Shown here: one piece after another, positions 7,831-15,099 of the stretch
How positions within the stretch are numbered: the first letter of the stretch is position 1
How the letters are laid out: each line of letters begins with the position of its first letter
Assembly (NCBI RefSeq): GCF_900107125.1
Contig: NZ_FNOU01000004.1
Span: 1 to 64,000, forward strand
Length of the DNA: 64,000 bases
Reading direction: 5' to 3'
Origin: Eubacterium barkeri
Lineage (GTDB): Bacteria > Bacillota > Clostridia > Eubacteriales > Eubacteriaceae
Program-made: the position numbers and the translations under genes
The notes under the pieces: generated by a model
The model's input: the letters and a program-made list of their open reading frames with translations, nothing else
Told to the model about the DNA's origin: nothing
The model's database searches: none

Positions 7831-8505
7831 CTATTCCACCAGATAGCCCAGGCCGCGCTTTGTGGTAATAAAATTTGTTAAACCAATTTCGGCCAGGCGT
7901 TTTCGCAGTCGGGTAACATTGACGGTTAGGGTATTATCGTCAATATAAAGATCAGTCTCCCAGAGCTTTTCCATGAGTTGATCCCTGGAAATCACCTCTC
8001 CCGGATGTTCCATAAGGACCTGGAGAATCCGATATTCATTTTTGGTCAGCTCCAGCCGGGCATCCTGATAGGATAGGGTAATCTCCTTGGTGGAAAGCAC
8101 GGCTCCCTGAACGGACAGCCGATCTGAGGACTCCCCAATGAAATCGTAGGAGCGGCGCAGCAGGGCAGCGATTTTAGCTGTCAGCACCGTTAGCTCAAAA
8201 GGCTTGGTGATAAAATCATCAGCACCCATGTTCATCGCCATGACGATATTCATATCGTCGGAAGTGGAGGATAGAAAAATAATAGGGACACGGGAGATCT
8301 TTCGAATCTCCTGGCACCAATGGTAGCCATTAAAAAAGGGCAGGGTAATATCCAGCAGTACCAGATGGGGATCCCAAGCCTTAAAATCCTCTAAGACAGC
8401 AGAAAAACAGGTGGCGCAGCGGGTGCTGTAACCCCAGCTGGATAAATGGGTGGCAATGGATGCGGCAATTGAGTCGTCATCCTCCACAACGAGTATTCGA
8501 TACAT
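7831..8505 (-). CDS. BceR-like OmpR family response regulator
   Basis: A 224-residue regulator. The N-terminal receiver domain has the acidic pocket VVEDDD, the phosphorylatable Asp52 (LLDITLP), the switch residues (STSDDMN) and the conserved lysine (ITKPF). The C-terminal OmpR/PhoB winged helix runs from about residue 130, with the recognition segment DDNTLTVNVTRLRKRL. It is paired with the downstream kinase. Phosphorylation would drive DNA binding and transcription, probably of a peptide-resistance transporter elsewhere in the genome (inference). Confidence 0.92.
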   Translation of the reverse strand: MYRILVVEDDDSIAASIATHLSSWGYSTRCATCFSAVLEDFKAWDPHLVLLDITLPFFNGYHWCQEIRKISRVPIIFLSSTSDDMNIVMAMNMGADDFITKPFELTVLTAKIAALLRRSYDFIGESSDRLSVQGAVLSTKEITLSYQDARLELTKNEYRILQVLMEHPGEVISRDQLMEKLWETDLYIDDNTLTVNVTRLRKRLAEIGLTNFITTKRGLGYLVE

Positions 8506-8608
8506 AGCATTACCTCAGATCAAATGGGATACTTTCATTATAGCATAGCTGATAAATTCTTGCGCTTTTACATTGATATTAAAAAGTATAAAAAGATAAA
8601 ATTATTTC

Positions 8609-8636
8609 TTGATTTACTGAGTACATAGGATATAAT
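8609..8636 (+). promoter_or_regulatory. ferredoxin promoter
   Basis: TTGATT (8609-8614), 16-bp spacer, perfect TATAAT (8631-8636). The ribosome binding site AAAGGAG follows at about 8655. Confidence 0.75.
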
Positions 8637-8669
8637 AAAATCAAATCGTTACTGAAAGGAGTGTTTCCA

Positions 8670-8840
8670 ATGGCTTACAAAATTACTGATGAATGTATCG
8701 CTTGCGGTTCCTGTGCAGAACAGTGCCCAGTAGAAGCAATTTCTGAAGGTTCCATCTACGAAATCGATGAAGATACCTGTACAGAATGCGGCGCTTGCGC
8801 TGATCAATGCCCGGTTGATGCAATCGTTTTAGACGACTAA
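8670..8840 (+). CDS. 2[4Fe-4S] clostridial-type ferredoxin
   Basis: A 56-residue protein with two C-x2-C-x2-C-x3-C-P motifs, CIACGSCAEQCP and CTECGACADQCP, each binding one low-potential [4Fe-4S] cluster. It is a soluble electron carrier for anaerobic metabolism, for example between pyruvate:ferredoxin oxidoreductase and [FeFe]-hydrogenase. It is monocistronic, with its own consensus promoter, a ribosome binding site (AAAGGAGTG) and a bidirectional terminator. The pseudo-twofold internal repeat and length match classical clostridial ferredoxin. Confidence 0.97.
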   Translation: MAYKITDECIACGSCAEQCPVEAISEGSIYEIDEDTCTECGACADQCPVDAIVLDD

Positions 8841-8862
8841 TCAAAACCGAAATATGATAAAA

Positions 8863-8897
8863 AAAGCCGTATGCCCATGGGGTGTACGGCTTTTTTT
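8863..8897. terminator. bidirectional terminator
   Basis: AAAAAGCCGTA pairs with TGTACGGCTTTTT. There is a T-run at 8891-8897 on the plus strand and an A-run on the other side, so it can end both the ferredoxin transcript and the converging HAAS-protein transcript. Confidence 0.88.
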
Positions 8898-8901
8898 ATC
8901 G

Positions 8902-9933
8902 CTATTTAAAAAACATATTTCGAATGGCTTTGTATAAAATGGCCGCCAGTGGCCAGATGATCCAGCTGCTCCCCCAGTTCCCGCTCAGAAAGCTGGAACC
9001 CAGGTAAAGTACCGTGACGATGGGCCAGTACATCCCTTTAAAGGATTTCTCCCGGGCAGTTTCCTGGACCTTTGGTGTTGGAGCAGCGACACAGTCGTAA
9101 TAATCGGCATCCTGGATTAGTTTGCCGTAATGGCCCCGTTGACTGCCAAAAACGATGATGAGGAAGACCCCTGCCGCAACCAGCAGTAGAAGAAGGACCA
9201 CGCCCAGTTCCATCAGCAGATCATTTTCTGTGACGGATGGCAGTATGACCGCCAAGGGACTGAGGACACATAGACAGATGCCGCTGGTCAGGCCAAGGGT
9301 AAATCCACCGGATTCCTCAGCCTTCTTTTCGACCACCCAGGTAATCATCTCAGGGTCCGGTATAAAGGCCGAATTGAGATATTTATAGGGCTCCTTCAGA
9401 TGATCGGCAAAGATGAATAGCGCCACTCCGATGGCCACGCCGATGAAGAGGGGAATCAGCCCCAGGATTCCCCCTATGTCTGTGGGCATCAGGGTAGCCA
9501 TCAAAATCAAAAGGGCTGGGGATACGATGCATAAAAAGACGCCCATGCCCACCATCATATCCGTCTTCCGGGAAACTTCCAGGTATTCATCCGCCATGGC
9601 AATATCCACCACGGGTCCATCCTCGGGTGGTGTTTCCGGAGTCGGTTGGGGGTCAGGTCTTTCCTTCTGAGCTTCGAAGGGAGATTCGGGTTCTGGCTTT
9701 GGCTCCGGCTCTGGAGCAAAGAGTTGTTTCAGCTCATCGATATTGCCAAACTCTGAAATCACCGTCCCAATGGCCTCGTTTTCGCTTTTTCCAGCAGCCT
9801 TGAGCTCGTTATAGCGTTCCTCCATGGAATCCTGGAGGTCTGCCTTGGCCCGCCGAACATCCTCGGTATCGGGCAGGCTTGCAAACAAATTATCCAAATA
9901 GTTTAATAAGGTTTCCACTTCTTCATACCTCAC
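8902..9933 (-). CDS. HAAS/DUF1700-like membrane protein coupled to PadR
   Basis: A 343-residue protein. The N-terminal 80 residues (VRYEEVETLLNYLDN...) form the helical HAAS-type cytoplasmic module with the S-x-E-x-A-I-x-x-x-I-x-E-F-G-N pattern. A proline- and glutamate-rich linker follows, then several membrane helices (LCIVSPALLILMATLM and others). Such proteins usually sit next to a PadR-like regulator and are thought to act as its membrane partner or anti-regulator. I chose the GTG at 9933, which overlaps the padR stop by 11 bases. The frame is open further upstream only as a shadow of padR. Confidence 0.75.
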   Translation of the reverse strand: MRYEEVETLLNYLDNLFASLPDTEDVRRAKADLQDSMEERYNELKAAGKSENEAIGTVISEFGNIDELKQLFAPEPEPKPEPESPFEAQKERPDPQPTPETPPEDGPVVDIAMADEYLEVSRKTDMMVGMGVFLCIVSPALLILMATLMPTDIGGILGLIPLFIGVAIGVALFIFADHLKEPYKYLNSAFIPDPEMITWVVEKKAEESGGFTLGLTSGICLCVLSPLAVILPSVTENDLLMELGVVLLLLLVAAGVFLIIVFGSQRGHYGKLIQDADYYDCVAAPTPKVQETAREKSFKGMYWPIVTVLYLGSSFLSGNWGSSWIIWPLAAILYKAIRNMFFK

Positions 9934-10261
9934 ATGATGAATACATGATAAATTTCTCCACAACATCCTTTGTGATGCTCCATTCGTCGCATTTCTCCTG
10001 GTAATAGTACCGCCCCGCGTCTGTGATATGGTAATACGTTCGGCGTTTACCCTGGGTCTCCCCGCCGGGGTAAGATTCGATATAGCCGTTCTTTTCCAAT
10101 CGATTGAAGGCAGAATACAGCGTCGTCTCCTTAATGACATAGGCACCCGCTGTCCGGGTCCGGATTTCCTTTGAGATGGCGTAACCATAAGAGTCGCCCT
10201 GGCAGAGCAGATACAGGATGATTGTATCGTTATATCCGCGGATCACATCGCTTCCGATCAT
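9923..10261 (-). CDS. PadR family transcriptional regulator
   Basis: A 112-residue winged-helix protein with the PadR hallmarks: LLCQGDSYGYAISKEI in helices 1-2, TTLYSAFNRLEKNGYI in the recognition helix, and the wing GGETQGKRRTYYHITDAG. Small PadR proteins are repressors released by ligands or partner proteins. It is translated with the overlapping HAAS membrane gene. Its promoter and a long dyad lie directly upstream, suggesting autoregulation. Confidence 0.92.
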   Translation of the reverse strand: MIGSDVIRGYNDTIILYLLCQGDSYGYAISKEIRTRTAGAYVIKETTLYSAFNRLEKNGYIESYPGGETQGKRRTYYHITDAGRYYYQEKCDEWSITKDVVEKFIMYSSCEV

Positions 10262-10277
10262 AATCTCATCCTCCTAC

Positions 10278-10346
10278 ATTACCCCGACGGATATACTATG
10301 TCTGTCGGAGTAATTTTAGTATAAACTGATTACTACGACAGGTCAA
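10278..10346 (-). promoter_or_regulatory. padR promoter and operator
   Basis: Minus-strand TTGACC (10341-10346), 17-bp spacer, TATACT (10318-10323). Just downstream of the predicted start point, an 11-bp inverted repeat with one mismatch (ATTACCCCGAC at 10278-10288, GTCGGAGTAAT at 10304-10314) is separated by 15 bp. The position suits a repressor that blocks its own transcription. Confidence 0.7.
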
Positions 10347-10372
10347 GTAATTTTTAAAAATAGTGGAAAAAA

Positions 10373-10404
10373 CAAAAAAAGCCATCCCAATCCTGACGGA
10401 TGGA
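10373..10404 (-). terminator. terminator after eutP
   Basis: Inverted repeat CCATCC/GGATGG, followed on the minus strand by a seven-base T-run, 21 bp downstream of the eutP stop. Confidence 0.75.
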
Positions 10405-10424
10405 TGACTTCATAGCGTTCGCAC

Positions 10425-11000
10425 CTAAATAATCATACGATCATTAATATCTAAAAAGCTGGATTCATCGGAAATATCCTCAATGGCTTCACCAATTGCC
10501 GGCGGCTCATACTTGGTGGACAGCACCTCCCGTGGGGTTTCCAGTTCTGCCCTGGTAAAGGGAAATTCATCCCCGGGCTCCCGGAGGTAGGTGAGTAAAT
10601 CCCAGAGGCCTTCGCCTGTATAAGAGCTAATGGGAAAAATAGGATTGGCCCCGGTGAGCTCCAGCCAGCGAATGGCCTGCTCTGTATTGGCATAGGGAGA
10701 ATCAATCTGGGTCACGATGCCGATAATTGGTCGGGTACTGACCCCATCGATGGCGGGTGGGTACAGGGAATAAGGCTCTGTGGCAGAAATCAGCAGGGCC
10801 ACCACATCCGATTCATAGGCATAAAGAGCCAAGGCCCGGGCCAAGCTGGCATTTTCAGCATATTCCCCAGGAGTATCGATAATGACATCAAAGTAATTGA
10901 TATATTGGGTTTTTTCGTATTGAATCTTCTTGCCCTTCAGTGCCTGCTTCAGGGTCGTTTTACCGCATTCGCTGCGGCCGATGAGTACCATTTTCTTCAT
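10425..11000 (-). CDS. eutP: EutP/PduV family microcompartment GTPase
   Basis: A small Ras-like P-loop protein of 191 residues: Walker A GRSECGKTT, a DTPGEY switch, TQID as the G4-like element. EutP/PduV proteins belong to bacterial microcompartment loci, where acetate kinase or GTPase activity and a positioning role have been reported. Most family members are about 150 residues. This one has some 40 extra residues, acidic, at the C-terminus (from about residue 150). Only eutS accompanies it, 28 bp upstream. The N-terminus MKKMVLIGRSE is family-typical. Confidence 0.88.
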   Translation of the reverse strand: MKKMVLIGRSECGKTTLKQALKGKKIQYEKTQYINYFDVIIDTPGEYAENASLARALALYAYESDVVALLISATEPYSLYPPAIDGVSTRPIIGIVTQIDSPYANTEQAIRWLELTGANPIFPISSYTGEGLWDLLTYLREPGDEFPFTRAELETPREVLSTKYEPPAIGEAIEDISDESSFLDINDRMII

Positions 11001-11028
11001 AGGTCTGCCTTCTTAGAATGTAAAAAAA

Positions 11029-11409
11029 TCAGGTTTTAGTAATATCGCACACCGTAAACCCGAGGGTTGTTTTTAAATAATTCAGAATTGCCTTAACGGC
11101 AGAGTTAACATCAGAAATCCGGCCAGTAAAAATAAGGGTGCCGCTGAAACGGTCAATAAATCCAATGTCGATGGCTGCGGTTTTGGTGGCCATATCACCA
11201 GCAATTACCGCGATTTCCGGTGGTGTCATGCTTAAGATGCCAATGGCCGCCTGGGAATAATCAATGGCGGGATTTAGCCCCAGTTTCTGATATACGATGG
11301 CCGCAGGACCAGCGATGATATGGGCCAGGGTAACCTGTTTACCAGGCACGGTTTCCTGGATAATCCGTAATTTGCCCTCATTCGAGCCTAAAATATTGTT
11401 CATGTCCAT
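11029..11409 (-). CDS. eutS: EutS-like bacterial microcompartment shell protein
   Basis: A 126-residue single BMC-domain protein with the EutS/PduU features: an N-terminal segment (KLRIIQETVPGKQVTLAHIIAGP) that forms the extra beta-barrel, then AAIGILSMTPPEIAVIAGDMATKTA and the closing LNYLKTTLGF. EutS hexamers form facets of the ethanolamine-type shell. It is followed by eutP and no enzyme genes, so it is either a satellite of a microcompartment locus elsewhere or has another role. The start at 11409 follows AAGGAGGCGTTCCT. Confidence 0.9.
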   Translation of the reverse strand: MDMNNILGSNEGKLRIIQETVPGKQVTLAHIIAGPAAIVYQKLGLNPAIDYSQAAIGILSMTPPEIAVIAGDMATKTAAIDIGFIDRFSGTLIFTGRISDVNSAVKAILNYLKTTLGFTVCDITKT

Positions 11410-11607
11410 AGGAACGCCTCCTTCATCTCCAGAAGAGAAAAAACCTCTATATTGACTATATCACGAAAAAGGAAGGTGATGCCATGGAATTTATGGGGTG
11501 CTGACAGCAAAATCTTGCGTTTCCTTTACGGTTTATGACAATTTTTGTACTTTGTCAAAAAAAACAAAATAGTAGCCGTTTAGGACAGAATTGTAACGGT
11601 GACTCTA

Positions 11608-11636
11608 TTGAAATCATTAAAAATTAGTGCTAATAT
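11608..11636 (+). promoter_or_regulatory. promoter of the 11643 structured RNA
   Basis: TTGAAA (11608-11613), 17-bp spacer, TAATAT (11631-11636), giving a predicted start near 11643. Confidence 0.6.
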
Positions 11637-11642
11637 TTGTAT

Positions 11643-11917
11643 AGATTCCAAAGAACCATCGTATTGGTAATGTTGACGCCGTAGCGATTTATACATCTGA
11701 ACGATGGGCGGAGCAGTGACCGTGATTGGAATTATGAAATACGGGTTAGGAGAAAACGGCGAAATACGACGATGCTTTGGTTCATAAGCGCTATGCCTTT
11801 AGAAGCACGACGTATCCCCCGAATTACGCGCCGCACGCTTCACCGTTTCCGGCCTGCATTTCCAAATACTGTCATCATTTCCAGGCTACCAAGGTTCATC
11901 CTTTTGGTAGCTTTTTT
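11643..11917 (+). ncRNA. unassigned structured RNA with its own promoter and terminator
   Basis: No open frame fits this 275-base stretch. A long-range helix pairs CCAAAG (11648-11653) with CTTTGG (11775-11780) and TCGTATT (11659-11665) with AATACGA (11763-11769), enclosing about 100 bases. The same 5' strand can instead pair locally as CCATCGT (11656-11662) with ACGATGG (11701-11707), so two exclusive folds are possible. A T-tailed hairpin closes the transcript. It lies 90 bases before a metallophosphoesterase gene. It could be a cis-regulatory leader or a stand-alone small RNA. No known riboswitch core was recognised. Confidence 0.5.
11885..11917 (+). terminator. terminator of the 11643 RNA
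   Basis: GCTACCAA (11885-11892) pairs with TTGGTAGC (11904-11911), followed by six T residues. Confidence 0.85.
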
Positions 11918-12006
11918 CGATTTGCCCTCATTGATTTAAATTTGATTTCGTGAGTGTGTTAGACCATCGTTCTAAGGATGAAACGAAAAAAGCAAAGGAG
12001 AATCCT

Positions 12007-13212
12007 ATGATAAACCATCAATCGATGTGGGATGCAAATCCTCAGCGGGATAAAACCGTCGTCATCAGTGATCTGCACTTAGGTGTGGATGATCGTTATA
12101 CAGAAACCCAAAAGAATCGTGCCCTCCTCATTGAATTCCTGCAGCGGTTGGAAAAAACCGACGATGTCAAAGAACTCGTCATCGCTGGTGATTTCCTGGA
12201 TGCGTGGTTCCTTCCGGTTGATTACCCCAGCTATACCGATGAAGACCAGTTCTATCGTGATGCTGCGGCGAATAATCAGGCTGTGATAGATGCCCTCAAC
12301 CACCTCATTCAAAGTGACATGACGGTGGTCTATGTCGCAGGGAACCACGATTTAACCATGAAGCCAGAACTTTTGGATGAGCTGTTGCCCGGCATCGTGC
12401 AAATCCATGAAAAGCAGGGCTTAGGCCGATATTATACGGGCAAGCGAAAGGAAATCGTCATTGAGCACGGCCACCGGTACGATGCCTTCAGTGCACCGGA
12501 TACCCTGACCAATCGGGAACTCTGCGGGAATGATGAAACCGTCTTGCCCATGGGCTATTTCTATGCCCGCTATGGTGCCACTGCCTATCTGGAAGGCTAT
12601 CCCAAGGTTGAAAAGGATCTTCCGGTCATTACCCAGGTCCCGGATCCTTCGGATGTGGATCAATACGGTGCCTATCTCTACTATTCCATTTTAAAAGGCG
12701 TATCGGAACGTTGTACCCCTAAGGTGGATTTACAGGATAAAGTCTTTGATATGCACATCGCCGGCTTTGATGATGCCTATTCCTATCTGGATTTTTATCC
12801 GGCTCAGCAGGAGGATGGAACCATTTCTGCGCCGGTTCTCTTTAAAAACATCCAGCGCACCTGGGACGAGCGTCAGAAATTAAATGATGTGAAGCGACCG
12901 AACAGCTTTATTGAAGCCGCTTCCGGAACCCTTGATTCATCCTACTATACCCAAAAAGCTGTGGAAGAGTACTTAGAAAATCCAGATGAACAGGTTGAAG
13001 TGGTCGTGTTCGGCCATACGCATACTCCGGGATATTGCAAAACAGATATGGGAAAAACCTATGTCAATTCCGGAACCTGGATCGATCATAACCTGGATGA
13101 TCCCGATGCCACCTGTATCTTTGCCGTCATCACTTCCGAGGATACAGATACCGTGGCGCTATACAGCTATCAGGCGGATGGTTCTTTGCAGACCATTACC
13201 AAACAGCTCTGA
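12007..13212 (+). CDS. calcineurin-like metallophosphoesterase
   Basis: A 401-residue soluble protein with all five metallophosphoesterase blocks: DLHLG (about residue 21), GDFLD, GNHD, EHGHRYD and the C-terminal GHTHTPG. These place two metal ions for phosphoester hydrolysis. Length and block spacing resemble UDP-2,3-diacylglucosamine pyrophosphatase-like and serine/threonine phosphatase-like members, but the substrate cannot be told from sequence. The ATG at 12007 follows AAAGGAGAATCCT. The in-frame ATG-less extension upstream is ignored. It is monocistronic, with a strong terminator. Confidence 0.85.
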   Translation: MINHQSMWDANPQRDKTVVISDLHLGVDDRYTETQKNRALLIEFLQRLEKTDDVKELVIAGDFLDAWFLPVDYPSYTDEDQFYRDAAANNQAVIDALNHLIQSDMTVVYVAGNHDLTMKPELLDELLPGIVQIHEKQGLGRYYTGKRKEIVIEHGHRYDAFSAPDTLTNRELCGNDETVLPMGYFYARYGATAYLEGYPKVEKDLPVITQVPDPSDVDQYGAYLYYSILKGVSERCTPKVDLQDKVFDMHIAGFDDAYSYLDFYPAQQEDGTISAPVLFKNIQRTWDERQKLNDVKRPNSFIEAASGTLDSSYYTQKAVEEYLENPDEQVEVVVFGHTHTPGYCKTDMGKTYVNSGTWIDHNLDDPDATCIFAVITSEDTDTVALYSYQADGSLQTITKQL

Positions 13213-13246
13213 GATGGGGAGGGCTCATACCGATTTTTATCAGCAG

Positions 13247-13279
13247 CGGCCTGGATTCTTAGAATCCAGGCCGTTTTTT
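13247..13279 (+). terminator. terminator of the metallophosphoesterase gene
   Basis: A 13-bp perfect stem (CGGCCTGGATTCT/AGAATCCAGGCCG) followed by six T residues. Confidence 0.92.
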
Positions 13280-13382
13280 ATCTTGTCTGGCTCTTCCACT
13301 ACCGCCCTTCACACGGTTTTATGTTACAATGGCATCATTAAAACAATAATGGATAAAAATCCCAATGGAAAGCAGAGATAAT

Positions 13383-15068
13383 ATGATGAAAAAAGGTGAT
13401 CACTTCGAAATGGAAATCCAGGGGGCCGTGTTTCCTGGTAAGGCTTGGGGCCTGGTCCCTGTCGGCGACGACATGCGCAAATGCTGGGTCAAGGATGGCA
13501 TTCCCGGCCAAAAGGTTCGCATCATGGTGACGAAAAAACGGAGTAAAAAGATTGAAGGCCGGATTCTGGAGGTCCTGCAAAAGGCTCCGGAGGAAATTGT
13601 ACCGGCTTGCCCCCACTTTGGGCGCTGCGGCGGATGTTCCCTCCAGAACCTGCCCTATGAAAATCAGCTGACCATGAAGAACGATTATGTCATGGGCCTG
13701 CTGGCCGATGCTGGCATCACCGGCTACGATGCCCTACCCATCGTCCCCAGCCCCGAGGTCTGCGGCTACCGCAATAAAATGGAATACTCCTTCGGGGATG
13801 ATGCCCCGGATGGCCCCCTGCTCCTGGGCCTCCATGAAAAGGGGAGCTTCTACAACATCCTGCCCACACCCCACTGCACCATTGTCGATGGCGACTTTGG
13901 CAGCATCCAAACCGCCGTGGTCGGGTGGTTCGCCGAGGGAAGTACCACCTACTTCCATAAGCGACGCCACGAAGGCTTCCTGCGCCACCTCGTCGTGCGC
14001 AAGGGCAAAGCCACCGGGGAAATCCTCATTAACCTCGTCACCACCAGCCAGGGCGAGCTGGATGCCGGGGCCTTCACATCGCTTTTGCTGGGGTTGCCCC
14101 TATCCGGGACCATCGTCGGCATCCTCCACACCCTCAATGATGGCCTGGCCGACGTGGTCAAGGCTGATGATATGAAAGTCCTCTACGGTCAGGATATCCT
14201 CCATGACCGGATTCTGGGGCTGGATTTTGAAATTTCCACCTTCTCCTTTTTCCAGACTAACACCCTTGGGGCCGAGCAGCTCTACAGCGTGGTGCGGGAT
14301 TTCGTTGGGGATACTCCGTCAGAGGTTCTCTACGACCTCTACTGCGGCACTGGCACCATCGCCCAAATCATGGCACCCGTTGCTAAAAAAGTTGTGGGCA
14401 TCGAGCTGGTGGAGGAAGCCGTAACCGCCGCAGAAGCCAATGCCAAGCGTAATGGTCTCACCAACTGCACCTTCATCGCCGGGGATGTTATGGAGAAGGT
14501 GGCCGAGCTCATTGACCGCCCCGATGTCATCATCCTGGATCCGCCCCGGGATGGCATCCACCCCAAGGCCATCTTTAAAATCATCGACTTCGCCCCAGAC
14601 ACCTTTGTTTATGTTTCTTGTAAAGCCAGCTCCCTGGCCCGGGATCTGCCCTTCTTCGTGCAGGCCGGGTATCAGGTGGAAAAGGTGCGATGTGTGGATA
14701 TGTTTCCGGGGACGGTGCATGTGGAGACGGTGGTACTTCTTTCCCACAAAAAGCCAGACAGCGTAATCAACGTAAAAGTCGAGTTTGGCGAGGGTGAGGA
14801 CAAAGTTCCACTTGGAGAAATAGCGAAAAAGGCAGAAGCCTATAAGCCAAAGGAACGAGTGACCTACAAAATGATAAAGGAGTATATTGAAGAAAAATAC
14901 GGCTTCAAGGTACACACTTCTTACATAGCAGAGGTAAAGCGGTCATTGGGATTACAAATGTATGATGCACCGAACGCCGTGGAGGAATTAAAACACGAGA
15001 GAAAGCACCCGACACCAGAGAAGGTAGAAGCAATAAAAGATGCTTTGAAGTATTTTGAAGTTATTTAA
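13383..15068 (+). CDS. rlmD: 23S rRNA (uracil-C5)-methyltransferase, RlmD/RumA type, with an extended C-terminus
   Basis: A TRAM-type N-terminal segment is followed by iron-sulfur ligands C-x5-C-G-G-C (CPHFGRCGGC), the SAM-binding DLYCGTGTIA, DPPRDG, the catalytic cysteine region YVSCKASSLARDL and the general base glutamate in HVETVVLLS. It transfers a methyl group to C5 of a 23S rRNA uridine. The family normally ends shortly after HVETVVLLS. Here 101 further residues follow (from 14763: VINVKVEFGEGEDKVP...YDAPNAVEEL...), a tail I know from genes disrupted at their 3' end by integrative elements. The start is the first ATG of an ATGATG pair after GGAAAGCAGAG. An ATG 18 bases upstream is possible. 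Confidence 0.88.
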   Translation: MMKKGDHFEMEIQGAVFPGKAWGLVPVGDDMRKCWVKDGIPGQKVRIMVTKKRSKKIEGRILEVLQKAPEEIVPACPHFGRCGGCSLQNLPYENQLTMKNDYVMGLLADAGITGYDALPIVPSPEVCGYRNKMEYSFGDDAPDGPLLLGLHEKGSFYNILPTPHCTIVDGDFGSIQTAVVGWFAEGSTTYFHKRRHEGFLRHLVVRKGKATGEILINLVTTSQGELDAGAFTSLLLGLPLSGTIVGILHTLNDGLADVVKADDMKVLYGQDILHDRILGLDFEISTFSFFQTNTLGAEQLYSVVRDFVGDTPSEVLYDLYCGTGTIAQIMAPVAKKVVGIELVEEAVTAAEANAKRNGLTNCTFIAGDVMEKVAELIDRPDVIILDPPRDGIHPKAIFKIIDFAPDTFVYVSCKASSLARDLPFFVQAGYQVEKVRCVDMFPGTVHVETVVLLSHKKPDSVINVKVEFGEGEDKVPLGEIAKKAEAYKPKERVTYKMIKEYIEEKYGFKVHTSYIAEVKRSLGLQMYDAPNAVEELKHERKHPTPEKVEAIKDALKYFEVI

Positions 15069-15099
15069 ATAGCTTCAATTTTGATATGGAGGGGTTGAG

